Source: Fremontodendron californicum
Lineage: Eukaryota; Streptophyta; Magnoliopsida; Malvales; Malvaceae
DNA length: 64,000 nt
Direction of reading: 5' to 3'
Assembly (NCBI GenBank): GCA_030761205.1
Contig: JAULJL010000004.1
Coordinates: forward strand, 20,247,172 to 20,311,171
Below the pieces are notes generated by a model that was not told the DNA's origin, searched no databases, and saw only the letters and a program-made list of their open reading frames with translations. The position numbers and the translations under genes are program-made. Positions 33,611 through 44,992 of this stretch are shown in pieces; position 1 is the first letter of the stretch, and each line of letters starts with the position of its first letter.

Positions 33611-36060
33611 ATCAGTTTCTTTCAGGGTTTTAGGGGGATAATTACTATATTTAAAGGATGTCAATATGAGCATTTTGATGCATGTAGTTTCAGACCTTAT
33701 GATGAAAACACTTGTCTCATGTCGACATTCATATGAATTAAATGAATTTTGAATTTTAAATGCTTTGTGTTTGTTGTGTTTTAACAATAATTTGAATTTT
33801 CAAAAACAAGCATTAAGGAAGTTTTAATAATGGATAATCTCAAGAATATTGATGATCATTATTACAAACGACTCAATACCTTCTCCCCTCTCTTTTAGGC
33901 TTTCCTAGGCCTAAACCCCTTGAATTAAGAACACTTGAAAGACTTAATGCTTCAAGGAATATGAATGATTGAACTTCATAAAACCATTGTCATCATAGAA
34001 TAAGCAAAGATGTAGATCCTAGTCTAGGCTATGAACAAAGGAATGAATTTTTCAAAATTTTTTCGAACTCCTTGAAATTCAAACAAATGAGACTTTCTTT
34101 CAAGAATTTAGATCATGGTAATTTGGTGTGTCTCAAGGTTGTGCCATAACCATTCATGTCATTTCCAACAAACCAAAAAACCACTAATTGCCCAAACATT
34201 GCTTCATGATTGACACCCTGAGGCACATGATTAAAGTAGATTATCCCATGTCCTAGAGAAAACCCGTTTTTGGGTCATATTTTCCTTGTCACCTCAAACA
34301 AACCCAAGATTGAAACTTATTCTTTTCAGTACAGACCTAGACTTGCGATGTTCCTCATAATGATACAAATTCTCATGGTTAATCAAATTGGGGCATCATA
34401 TGTGGAAATGATGGATACATGGTGAAAAAGGATGGAACTAACGCATGAATCATTGGGGCATGTGAAAAAAAAAACAAAAAAAAAAATAGAAGAAAAATTG
34501 TGATATCATGCATATGAGAATTCAGATGATTCCAAAGTGCAAAATAAAATTTTTATTATCTATTTCCCTTGGGGATTGCTTTTCAATGAGAATATTTGTG
34601 CTTGATATGATGAATGGCCATCTTTCATATCCCTTTCGCAAAAAAAGAAAATTATCCATAGTCACCTATTTTAAGCCAAAAGAATTCTTTCTTCTTTGAA
34701 CCCTGATCAAGGATCACCCTTTACACTGGGGGGAAAATGCGAGGAATGATCTTTTTAAAGATCATGGAGGAATGAGTCCTGGCTCAAAGACAGATACAAA
34801 GCAAATGGAGCCCCGAATGAATATGGGCTCACTGTGTCAAAGGAAAAGGAAAAGATGGCGAAATGTGAAGCCAAAAAGAAAAAAAAATGTGTGAAAAAGT
34901 ATGGCAAATGAAAGCCAAAAGCAAAGAAGAAAAAGAGTAAAAGTAAAAAGGAAAGAAATATCCAAGAAGGGACAAATGCTTCAAAGAGAATTCTCCATAA
35001 GAAATTATCTTTGATCTGATTATCCTCAAACACATATTTTGGGCCTATTTATCCTTTCTTTTTGAACTCCGAACCATGGCCTACATTACGTGCTTTAAAA
35101 GTCCATTTTTATCAAGCATGATTATTTAATTTGAAGGGTTTTTCCTCAGATTTTATCCCATCTCATCGAATTATCATTTCACTAAGGAAGAATTTAGAAT
35201 TCTCAAGTGCATGGTAAAACAATGAAAAAGAAAAAAAAAAGAGAAGGAAAAATGGAAAGGATGGGACTCTAGGGCGAAAACCCAAAAATGAGCGGTCTAG
35301 AGTAAAATGGGAATTTTCGATGCCTTCTATGATAGTGCCGATACCACAAAAGAGAAAATCATCTTAAAGAAGTGGTCATCGAGAAACATCTAGGAATTCT
35401 TGAACATCCGAAATTATTAGCTCTATTCGGAGGATTGACTTCAAAAATTGAGATTTTTTCCCTCCAAGATTAAACTTTCCAGTTTAAACATAACAGCCAA
35501 TCTTGACGCTTGTCAAAATGCCTTGATATGAAAACTAGAATAATGTTGAATTTGTTTGATTTTCAATGAATTCATGATTTATAAAACCTGTTCCATTTGT
35601 GAGCCTAGAAGGGACATACATTTTTGTTATGAAATTTCCTTTGATCAACCAAAATCTTATTATACCAAGCATTGCCAATTCAAATTGAAAAACCCAGATT
35701 GACACCTAGAGAAGTTTTTAACAATGATCATAAGTCTTCAAAAGATTTGTACATCACACACTGTGGGGTTAATATTCTTGTTCAAAAGTTTTCAAAATGA
35801 GAAAACAAATAAAGATATTTTTTGAAATACTCATTTTTGATGTTGACATGAGATAAGGGTTTTTCTAACCCAAGAGTGTGGAACTACTAGGGTTTATCTG
35901 GATTTCCAAATATGAGAAGAAGAAATAGAACTCGGCAAGCAGACTTCTGTCAATAAGAGTTCAAAATTTGTTGGGGCAAAGAGAATAGCCAAAGATTTAA
36001 AAATGAATTGAAAATATACTCTGATTTGAAAAGGAGAAATGAATTGGAAAGGCTAAGCCA
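33611..36060 (+). other. Long noncoding 3' region of element 2
   Basis: Homologous to 15452-17925 in the same order, including A-rich runs (34465-34495 and 35225-35250). No pol motif seen in any frame. The conserved order in two copies supports a genuine element component. Confidence 0.7.
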
Positions 36061-36610
36061 AAGTCTAGAAAAATGATGATTGGCATTTGCATCTTTTCAT
36101 GAAGCGTTTGCATAATTATCGATCTTTGCATTTGCATCATGTAGAAGCATTGTGCACGTTGACAAATCCTTGCATTTGCATCATTTAGAAACATTTGCAT
36201 AATGCCAATCTTTGCATCTGCATCATTCCATGAAGTAGTTGCGTTAACACCAATTTTCACATTTGCATCATAAAGAAGCGTTTGCACATTATTGACCTTT
36301 TGCATCCTTCTAAGAAGTAATTGCATTCTTTGAGGATCATTTGCATTTGCATCATTTAGAAGCATCTGCATCTTATTCAATATCTGCATCTGCATCAATA
36401 AGCCTTTGCATCAATTTAAGCCATTTGTATATACACCACGAAGCATCTGCATTTTATCCAACATACGCATCTGCATCAATAAACATTTGCATCAATTCCA
36501 AACATTTACATTTGCAATATGAAGTATGTGTATCCTGTTAATCATTTGCACCAGCATCAAAAAGCATTCGCATCTTCTCAAAATCATTAGGTTAATTTTC
36601 AACAATTCTT
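36060..36610 (+). repeat. GCATTTGCATC-rich repeat block of element 2
   Basis: Short imperfect repeats such as TGCATTTGCATCATTTAGAA and AAGCATCTGCATC, often 55-65 bp apart. Corresponds to 17925-18400 in element 1 but is longer. Confidence 0.75.
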
Positions 36611-37240
36611 CAAAGATCATTTTAAAGACCTCCGGGCACCGTTTTTTAAAGACCTCCGGGCATAGTTTTTCCTTTTAAATCATGGATAAGGCCTCCAGAC
36701 ACCATTCTTAAGACCTCCGAGCATCATTTTTAAAGTCGCATACAGTGCATTTTTTCAAATCACGGGTAAGGCCTCCGAGCACCATTCTTAAGACCTCCGA
36801 GCATCATTTTTAAAGTCGCATACAGTGCATTTTTTCCAAATCACGGGTAAGGCCTCCAGGCACCATTCTTAAGACCTCTGGGCATCATTTTTAAAGTCGC
36901 ATATAGTGCATTTTTCCAAATCACGTGTAAGGCCTCCGAGCACCATTCTTAAGAACTCCGGGTATCATTTTTAAAGTCGCATACAGCGCATTTTCCCAAA
37001 TCACGGGTAAGGCCTCTGGGCATCATTTTTAAAGTCGTATATAGCGTATTTTTCCAAACCATGGATAAGGCCTCCGGGCACCATTCTTGAGACCTTGAGG
37101 TATCATTTTTTAAAGTCGCATACAGCGTATTTGTTTTTTCAAATCACGGATAAGGCCTCCGGGCATAGTTTTTCTTTAAATTATAGATAAGACCTCCGGG
37201 CACTATTTTTAAGACCTCTAGGCACAATTTTCATTTTGAA
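36611..37240 (+). repeat. Satellite array (80-81 bp unit) in the 3' region of element 2
   Basis: Units contain AAATCACGGGTAAGGCCTCC, GAGCACCATTCTTAAGACCT and TTTTTAAAGTCGCATACAG. The CACGGGTAAG-type motif recurs at 36761, 36843, 36923 and 37003, giving 80-82 bp; shorter units occur at both ends. The sequence has no visible relation to the 67-71 bp array at the same place in element 1. Confidence 0.9.
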
Positions 37241-37472
37241 AATTGAACTCGTTTCCTTAAGACGAGTCGAGCCTTGATTAGTTAGGGAACTCAACTTAAG
37301 GACAAAATCTTCAATTTACAGTTTTTTTTTGTTTCTTTAACAAAACAAAAAAACTTGAAAAAATGGAAAAATGAAATAAGAAACCCCCTTTCCCTTCTCT
37401 TCACATGTGATTTCACTAACCGTACAAAATTAGTGTTTCTTTATCTTTACCTGATTCTTGATTCATAGCAAT

Positions 37473-37489
37473 AGCCAAAGAGAGGCAGC
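37473..37489 (+). other. Polypurine tract of element 2
   Basis: AGCCAAAGAGAGGCAGC precedes TGTAGACCCC, in the same place as in element 1. Confidence 0.75.
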
Positions 37490-40400
37490 TGTAGACCCCT
37501 AATTTTGTCCGGACCACTAAAACAGTTATATTTTCTTCCTAAATTGACGTTTCAAAATGTAAAAAAAGACTTTTTTTCATCCTGTAGGTGATACTTCGAG
37601 ACTTAGTCTAAGAAGGCGAGCATAAAAAGTCAAACTTGAAAATGTCAACCTCAAAAATTCATCCTCAAAAAGTCAACCATTGAAAAAGTCAACCCACTTT
37701 CAAAATCAAGATTTGAAGTTCAATTGAAAAATGGCGAAAGAATTTTGATGATCCGAGGTCTACATTGAATGATATGGAGTTCGAAAGTTGGGTTACAGAG
37801 ATTCAGTAGAAAGGAAACCCTAGTCTGAGAAATTTAGGGAAAAGTGCTTAAACGATCAAACTGGTCAAAATTGAAGGTTCCAAATGAAAGATAAGCACTG
37901 ATTACGGGTAATGGAGAAGCTACTTGGAAGAAAAACTGAAAGAAAAGTCAATTCGAAAGAAAACCGAGAATTAGGGTTTTTGATAGATTTCGATGAAATT
38001 ATGAAGAATTACAGAATTGGCCCGATTCGATAAGACTAAAGCCCCTAATTGATGAGGAGTGATTAACAAGGATATCCCATGGCTCAGTTTGAAGAAAATC
38101 TAAACATCGAACTTGTTTTGAGAAAATCAGGTTTCGGAGGTAAAAAGGCAAAATTGGAAAATTTGGGAAAAATAGCAAATGAACTCCAAAAATTCTAAAA
38201 ATTTTTAGATCTCATTCTTAATTCATTTCGAAGATATTGGTGAAAGAAAATCCAGATTTGGAGGTCATTTGCAAAATGGCCAAATCCTGAGTCCCTTATG
38301 TAGAAATTCAAGAAGATAAATCCTAAAAAAATAGCAAATGAACTCCAAAAATTTTGAAAATTTGCAGATATCATTCTTAAGTTATTTGGAAGATATTGGA
38401 AAAAGAAAATCTAGATTCGGAGTTTGTTTGCAAAATGGCCAAATCTCGGGCCCACTATGTAGTAATTCAAGCAGATAAATCTCGAAAAAATAACAAATGA
38501 GTTCCAAAAATTATGAAAACTTATAGATCATACTTTTAAATTATTTGGAATATATTGGTGATGAAAAACCTGGATTTGGAGCTATTTAAAAAATGGTAAA
38601 GTTTAGGAGCACAAAAGGGCAATTTTGGAAGAAAGAATCCAAATAAATAGCAAATGGGCTCGAAAAATTTTGAAAACCTCCAGAATTCAATTTTTTTATT
38701 ATTTTGAAAGTATTGAAAAAACAAAAATTTGAATTCGGAGTCGGTTTGCTATTTATTTATGTTCGGGAGGCAAAAAGGTCATTTTACCCAAAAAATGAAA
38801 AAGGCTTTTATTGCCTTTTGATAAAATGGAGATTGGGCTGGAAGAAGAGGGGATAGCCGGCCAAAGCCCAAGGATGGGCAAATATTTTTTGATTTTTAAT
38901 CAAAAGGCCAAAAATGAAGAGGAAGGTATTTATTTTTTGATCAAGCCATTGTAATTAAGCCACATGGACCAATGCATGAAGAGGTAGAATGTCAACATAA
39001 TGGCTTAAGATTCTTGAACAGCTGTAATTGTGGATAGCTGATTGCCTAATCTAAGAGTGATAATTTCATATTTTAAACATCTTGGATCAATAGCCTTTGG
39101 ATCAAAATTGGTTGAAAACAAAATGACAATATTCTAGCATAGAGAGGGCCATTCGGCCACTACAAGGGAGGGGTCTCTCTCTTTTCATTTTTAGCTATTC
39201 ACTCTCTATTCTCTCTTGTTTTGGCTGATTTTTCTCTCCATTTTTGAAAGGCAAAAAGAAAATTTTAGAAAAGAAAAGAAAGTTAGAAGAGAAAAAGCTT
39301 GCACTATAGCTTCTAAAGGTTGCTTTAAGCACCATACTCTTGCACTTTCTTTGATTTTCCATTCTTGATTTGCTGTTTTCATTTGATATTTAGTGATATT
39401 TTTTTATTATTTTGATTTAACAGTTGGTGTTTTTAAGCTTTCTTTTCAAGTTCTTCCATCATGCATTCTTGAAAAACTATGGAAAATTAATTTTTTTTTC
39501 TATTTTTCTCTAAGTGGCCGAATGGCCTATTGTTTTAGTGTAGTTGCTGTTTGCATTTTTGTTTCATGTTATTCTTGATATTTAACAAGTTTTGATGCTT
39601 TAAATTTTCTGTTAATACATAAACATGAAGCTTGTTTTAATTTGGTTGCATGCTTGTTTCCATTTTTGAGTCTATTATCTTGTTATCATGTTTATTTTAC
39701 TTGTCTTGCATTTTTATTTTCTGTTTTCAAAATGTTTAAGTTTGTTTATGTTTTACATTTTGTAATCCATGTGTTTGTGAAAATGCCTATTAGTTTTCAT
39801 GTCTTTACTTTATATTTGCTTGATTTGAGCATTATTCTTTAGCTATGCATGTTAGTATATCATGTGTTTGTGAAAATGCCATGCTCATTTTAAGCATGAG
39901 ACCATTCGGCCACCCTCATGTTGTATGCTTTGTGTGTGCATTTTTGTTATGTTAGTTGATAGGTTTGCATTTTCATAATATTTGGTTCTGTATTTTATTT
40001 AAGCATGCTATATGTTTGTGTTATTTCCATGCATTCTTTAGGTTTAGGATTGGTTTGCTTTGCCATGCATATTCATGCATTTTAGACCTAGGTTACATTA
40101 AATGCTATGCAAGTTCATTTAGGTCTAGATCATTTTATTGATGCCATGCATTTTTCATGTCATTTAGGTTTAAATCATGCGTTTCATGCATCATATTTGC
40201 TGTATTTTCATGCATTTCATGTCATTGCCACTTGATTTATGACTTAGACCAATCAATGGTTCAAAGTCATGTTCATTTTGAGCATACTTGTGAAAAATTA
40301 AAGAATTGTCAAATTGATGATTCTACCTTTGTGATTTTTTTTTTACTTACCCAATTTTGCCTAACTTTTGAAAAGTGGTAGCTACTATTTGTGAGTCCTT

Positions 40401-41190
40401 AGGAGAGTCTCTAACATTTTTACTTTGATTTTTAAATGATTCTATCAAAGGCAAAAAATGTGTTTTGACAAAACAATTTTTTCACCCAGTACTCGTACTT
40501 TCCCGATTTTTCTGGGCAAGCATATTTAATCATGAAATTAAGCCAATTTGTTTTCATGTAGTTTTACATGTCCTGAGTCTCAAGAATTTTTTTTTATATT
40601 TTTTTGAAATTTTAAAAATAGGGTAAAAAATCATGATTTTAAACTGGACAGTAGAGGCAGAATTGAATTTGAAGGAAAATAATTTTTCTGTTTTGGTTAA
40701 GTTACTTAGAGGTGGCTGATTAGGAAGTTTAGCTACTGACTTAGGGTAGTTTCTAAGCCTTTTTAAACTCTAAAAATGATTTTTTAAATCTTGGGTTAAG
40801 GGTGGTCAAGTTTGAGATTTTAAACTTAGGAAATTAGAGCTATTTAAAAAGGGTTTAGCTAAGTTTTTATTTTTAATTCAAGCTTTTCAAAATTGTTTTC
40901 AAACAATCACAAAGTATTTTGGTTTTAGAATATTTAATTTGACATATTTTCCTAAGGTAGCCGGATATCTTTTTAGATATACCGATTTCCTTAATTAAAG
41001 GAAAAAATACATTTCATGCATTGCATTTTTCATATTCATGCATTTTATATGATATGTGATTATTGCCATAATAATTCCTATGATATTATTATTATTTTGA
41101 TTTATATTTGTTGATGTTATATGGTTTATTATATGGTTTTGAATATTTCATGATATCCTATGCTTTTATTTAGTTAATTTTATTTAGCAT
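37490..41190 (+). repeat. 3' LTR of element 2, truncated
   Basis: Homologous to the 5' LTR of element 2 over its first 3.7 kb, then stops within the segment ATTTAGTTAATTTTATTTAG. From about 41191 the sequence is a reverse-oriented LTR piece. The last kilobase, including the AT-rich short-repeat block and the CA end, is missing. Confidence 0.85.
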
Positions 41191-41847
41191 CTAGTCCGAT
41201 TTTCAGATTTTCTTCAATCTGAGCCCTGGGCCATCCTTTTTAATCATTCTTCATCCATTGGGGGCTTTGGTCTTACCAAGTCGGGCCATTTCTCTGATTC
41301 TTCCTGATTTCACCGAAATCCACTAAAAACTCTAATTCTCGGTTTTCTCCTGGATTGACTTTTCTTTCGATTTTTCTTGCAAGTGACTTCTCCATTACCC
41401 GTAGTCAGTGCTTATCTTTCATTTGGAACTTTCAATTTCGATCAATTTGATCGTTTAAGCACTTTTCCCCAAATTTCTCGGATTAGGGTTTCCTTTCTAT
41501 TGAATCTCCAAATCCCAACTTCCGAACTCCATATCATTCAATGTAGACCTCGGATTATCAAAATTCTTTCGTCATTTTTCAATTGGAATTAAAATCTTGA
41601 TTTTGAAAGTGGGTTGACTTATTAAGTAGTTGACTTTCTGGGGTTGACATTTTCGGGGTTGACTTTTTTCGGGGTTGACTTTTTTTTCGGGGTTGACTTT
41701 TTTCAAGTTTGACTTTTTGTGCTCGCCCTCTTAAACTAAGTATCGGAGTACCACTGCAAGATGAAAACAGTATTTTTACACTCGAAAACATCAATATAGG
41801 AAGAAAACATACCTGTTTAGTGGTCCGGACAAAATTAGGTGTCTACA
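41191..41847 (-). repeat. Inverted LTR start segment (5' 654 bp of an LTR)
   Basis: On the minus strand this starts TGTAGACACCTAATTTTGTC at 41847 and includes the run of AAAAAGTCAACC repeats (41625-41715). It extends to a point about 650 bp into the LTR, where it abuts element 2 at GTCCGATTTTCAG (41194). The same LTR piece with the same inner breakpoint recurs at 63611-64000. Confidence 0.85.
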
Positions 41848-41995
41848 GCTGCCCCTCTTTGGCTATTGCTGAGAATCAGGAATCAGGTAAAGATAAACCA
41901 ACACTAATTTTGTACGGTTAGTGATATCACATGTGAAAGAAAAAAAAAAGGGTTTTCTTTTTCATTCTTCTATCATTTTTTCATTTTCATTTTCC
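41848..41995 (-). other. Polypurine tract and 3' region end, inverted
   Basis: In reverse it reads the family 3' end, with AGCCAAAGAGGGGCAGC immediately before the LTR start. It fits the 41191-41847 LTR as the 3' LTR of a minus-strand element. Confidence 0.75.
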
Positions 41996-42318
41996 ATTTT
42001 TTTTAAGACCTCCGGGCACCATTTTAATGACCTTCCGGCACCATTTTTTTTAAGATCTCCGTTTTTTTTAAGATCTTCGGGCACCATTTTAAAGACCTTC
42101 GGGCACCAATTTTTTAAGACCTCCGAGCACAATTTTAAAGACCTCCGGGCAACATTTTAAAGACCTTCGGGCACCATTTTAAAGACCTCCGGGCACCATT
42201 TTAAAGACCTCCGGGCACCATTTTAAAGACCTCCAAGCACAATTTTAAAGACCTCCGGGCACCAGTTTTTTTTTAAGACCTCCGAGCACCATTTTAAAGA
42301 CCTTCAGGCACCAGTTTG
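41996..42318 (+). repeat. 22-24 bp array AAGACCTCCGGGCACCATTT
   Basis: About fourteen units of AAGACCTCCGGGCACCATTT plus a short T- or A-rich spacer. The core is also part of the 80-bp unit of element 2. Its orientation relative to the neighbouring LTR is the opposite of that in element 2: here the CTCCGGG strand is plus while the LTR next to it is minus. Confidence 0.85.
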
Positions 42319-42487
42319 ACTGAGTTGGTTATACCATCGGGTGGCTGACCCTGTTAAGCTGTCCTGGAAGCAATGAAAAAGAAATGTTTCATTATGCTCA
42401 TGCCCTGTCATCCTTCTACAGTACATAGTCAGATAAGCTGATGGGTTGGTGGTCCCATTATACTTTTCAAAATATGGTACTTTGAAC
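42319..42487 (-). pseudogene. gag: gag core fragment (minus strand)
   Basis: Reads VPYFEKYNGTTNPSAYLTMY, CRRMTGHEHNETFLFHCFQD and SLTGSATRWYNQLSQT, the Gag capsid core. It is joined on one side to the satellite and on the other (about 42487) to LTR sequence at ATAAATAATGTAGGCC. A close copy with more flanking sequence is at 59985-61134. Confidence 0.8.
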
Positions 42488-44992
42488 AAAATAAATAATG
42501 TAGGCCATTTGGCCATGGTGAGTTTATTGTGAAAACAAAATGTAAAAAAAATATACTTAAGAAAGGAGATGAAGGAAGAACAAAAACATTATTTTAAAAT
42601 GAAAACTCACCAAGTAGAGATTAAAATAGAAAAAACTAAGTAAAAAACTCTAAGAACTCAGCAAAATGGAAAAGAAAAAATGAAAATCTGACCCCCCAAC
42701 AAGGGCTGGCCGAATGCGGTTATATTGGCTCCAAGATGTTGTCATTTTTGTGTTACCAATTTTCCATCAAATGGCTAATAATTCAAGGTGAAAAATCATG
42801 AAATTACCACCTTTAGATTAGCATCTCAGCTCTCTCAAATTACAGCTGTCCAAGAATAATGTTGACATCTTTCTTACCCTATGTGGCTTAATCACCATGG
42901 CTTGATCAAAGAGAATCTCTAACTAACTCTTGATTTTTAGCCACTTGATTGAAAAATCAGAAGCTTCCTCCCTCCTTTGGGCTTGGGCAGGCCAGCACTT
43001 CTCTTTTCCAGCCCAACTCTGATTTTTTGAAAGGCCCAAAGAATCCCTTTTCGGTTGCTTGGGTGAAATGACCATTTTGCCCCCCGGATGCAAATAAATA
43101 TCAAACGGACTCCAAATTCAATTTTTTCTTATTTTAATATTTTCAAAATAATAAAATATTGAGTTCTGGAAGTTTTCAAAATTATCCGAGTCCGTTTGCT
43201 ATTTATTTCGATTTTTTCTTCCCAAAATGCCCTTTTATGCCCCTACATTTTACCATTTTTTAAACGAGCTCCAAATCAAGATTTTTCTTCACCAATCTCT
43301 TCAAAATAATTAAAAAGTGTGATCTGGAAGTTTTCATAATTTTTGGAGCTCATTTGTTATTTTTTTGTGATTTATCGGCTTGAATTACTGCATAGGAGGC
43401 CCAAGATTTGGCCATTTTGCAAACGAACTCCGAATCAAGATTTTCTTTCGCCAATCTCTTCCAAATAATTTAAAAATGAGATTTGCCAAATTTCAGAATT
43501 TTTAGAGTCCATTTGCTATTTTTTCGCGATTTATCTTTTTGAATTATTGCATAGGAGGCCCGAGATTTGACCATTTTGCAAACGAACTCCGAATCAAGAT
43601 TTTCTTTCGCCAATTCTTCCAAATAATTTAAAAATGAGATCTGCAAAATTTCAAAAGATTTGGAGCTCATTTGCTATTTTTTCAGGATTTTCTAAACCCT
43701 TTACCATTTTCTAAACGAGCTCCAAATCAAGTTTTTTCTTCACCAATCTCTTCAAAATAATTAAAAAGTGTGATCTGGAAGTTTTCATAATTTTTGGAGC
43801 TCATTTGGTATTTTTTCGGGATTTATCGACTTGAATTACTGCATAGGAGGCCCGGGATTTGGCCATTTTGCAAACGAACTCCGAATCAAGATTTTATTTT
43901 CCCAAGCTCTTCCAAATAATTTAAAAATGAGATTTGCCAAATTTCAGAATTTTTGGAGTCCATTTGCTATTTTTCCGGGATTTATCTTTTTGAATTATTT
44001 AAGAGGAGGCCCGGGATTTGACCATTTTGTAAACGAACTCCGAATAAAGATTTTCTTTCGCCAATTCTTCCAAATAATTTAAAAATGAGATCTGCAAAAT
44101 TTCAAAAGATTTGGAGCTCAGTTGCTATTTTTTCAGGATTTTTCTTTTTGAATTACTACAAAGGAGGCCCGGGATTTGGCCATTTTGCAAACGAACTCCG
44201 AATCAAGATTTTCTTTCACCAATCTCTTTCAAATAATTTAAAAATGAGATCTGCAAAATTTCAAAAGATTTGGAGCTCATTTGCTATTTTTCTGGGATTT
44301 TCCTTTTTGAATTACTGCATAGGAGGCCCCAGATTTGGCCATTTTGCAAACAAACTCGGAATCAAGATTTTCTTTCGCCAATCTCTTTCAATTGATTTAA
44401 GAATGAGATTGACAAATTTTCAGAATTTTCGGAGTCCATTTGCATGACCATTTTACCCCCCGGATGCAAATAAATATCAAACGGACTCCAAATTCAATTT
44501 TTTTTAATACTTCCAAAATAATAAAATATTGAGTTCTGGAAGTTTTCAAAATTATCCGAGTCCGTTTGCTATTTATTTGGATTGTTTTTTTCCAAAATGC
44601 CCTTTTATGCCCCTACATTTTACCATTTTTTAAACGAGCTCCAAATCAAGATTTTTCTTCACCAATCTCTTCAAAATAATGAAAAAGTGTGATCTGGAAG
44701 TTTTCATAATTTTTGGAGCACATTTCGTATTTTTTCGGGATTTATCGGCTTGAATTACTGCATAGGAGGCCCGGGATTGGGCCATTTTGCAAACGAACTC
44801 CGAATCAAGATTTTCTTTCACCAATCTCTTCCAAATAATTTAAAAATGAGATTTGCCAAATTTCAAAATTTTTGGAGTCCATTTGCTATTTTTCGGGATT
44901 TATCCTTTTCAATTATTGCATAGGAGGCCCGGGATTTGGCCATTTTGCAAACGAACTCTGAATCAAGATTTTCTTTCGCCAATCTGCCACTT
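42488..44992 (-). repeat. LTR segment of a divergent subfamily, with expanded tandem units
   Basis: On the minus strand, LTR middle sequence (42488-42990, including the GGGCTGGCCGAATG region) is followed upstream by about 160-bp units (43080-44992). At least eleven units carry CCGGGATTTGGCCATTTTGC and AACTCCGAATCAAGATTTTC on the plus strand. Equivalent middle sequence lies at 49660-49920, 52060-52330, 54490-54740 and 61530-61990. The array ends at about 44992 in ORF1 sequence. Confidence 0.8.

Larger units (their letters stand above)
26212..41190 (+). mobile_element. Element 2: sister copy of element 1, both LTRs truncated
   Basis: Begins TGTAGACACC directly after copia sequence (preceded by GTTAT, a possible target site). 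It has a long 5' LTR fused by deletion to the first gag cassette, the second gag cassette, the long noncoding region, GCATTTGCATC repeats, a satellite array, a polypurine tract and a 3' LTR that stops at about 41190. Like element 1 it has no pol. The right end is lost where the mosaic begins. Confidence 0.85.

Noticed and set aside
36060..36610. ATTTGCAT octamer-type regulatory cluster
   Set aside because: The octamer is a known animal promoter motif, and its frequency here follows from a short repeat. No reason to assign function in a plant.
43831..44447. Tandem open frames with GFGHFANELRIKIFF repeats as a gene
   Set aside because: They arise from a 159-bp LTR unit whose length is a multiple of three, run antisense to the LTR, and start and stop at random points in different copies. 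Kept only as a low-interest finding.
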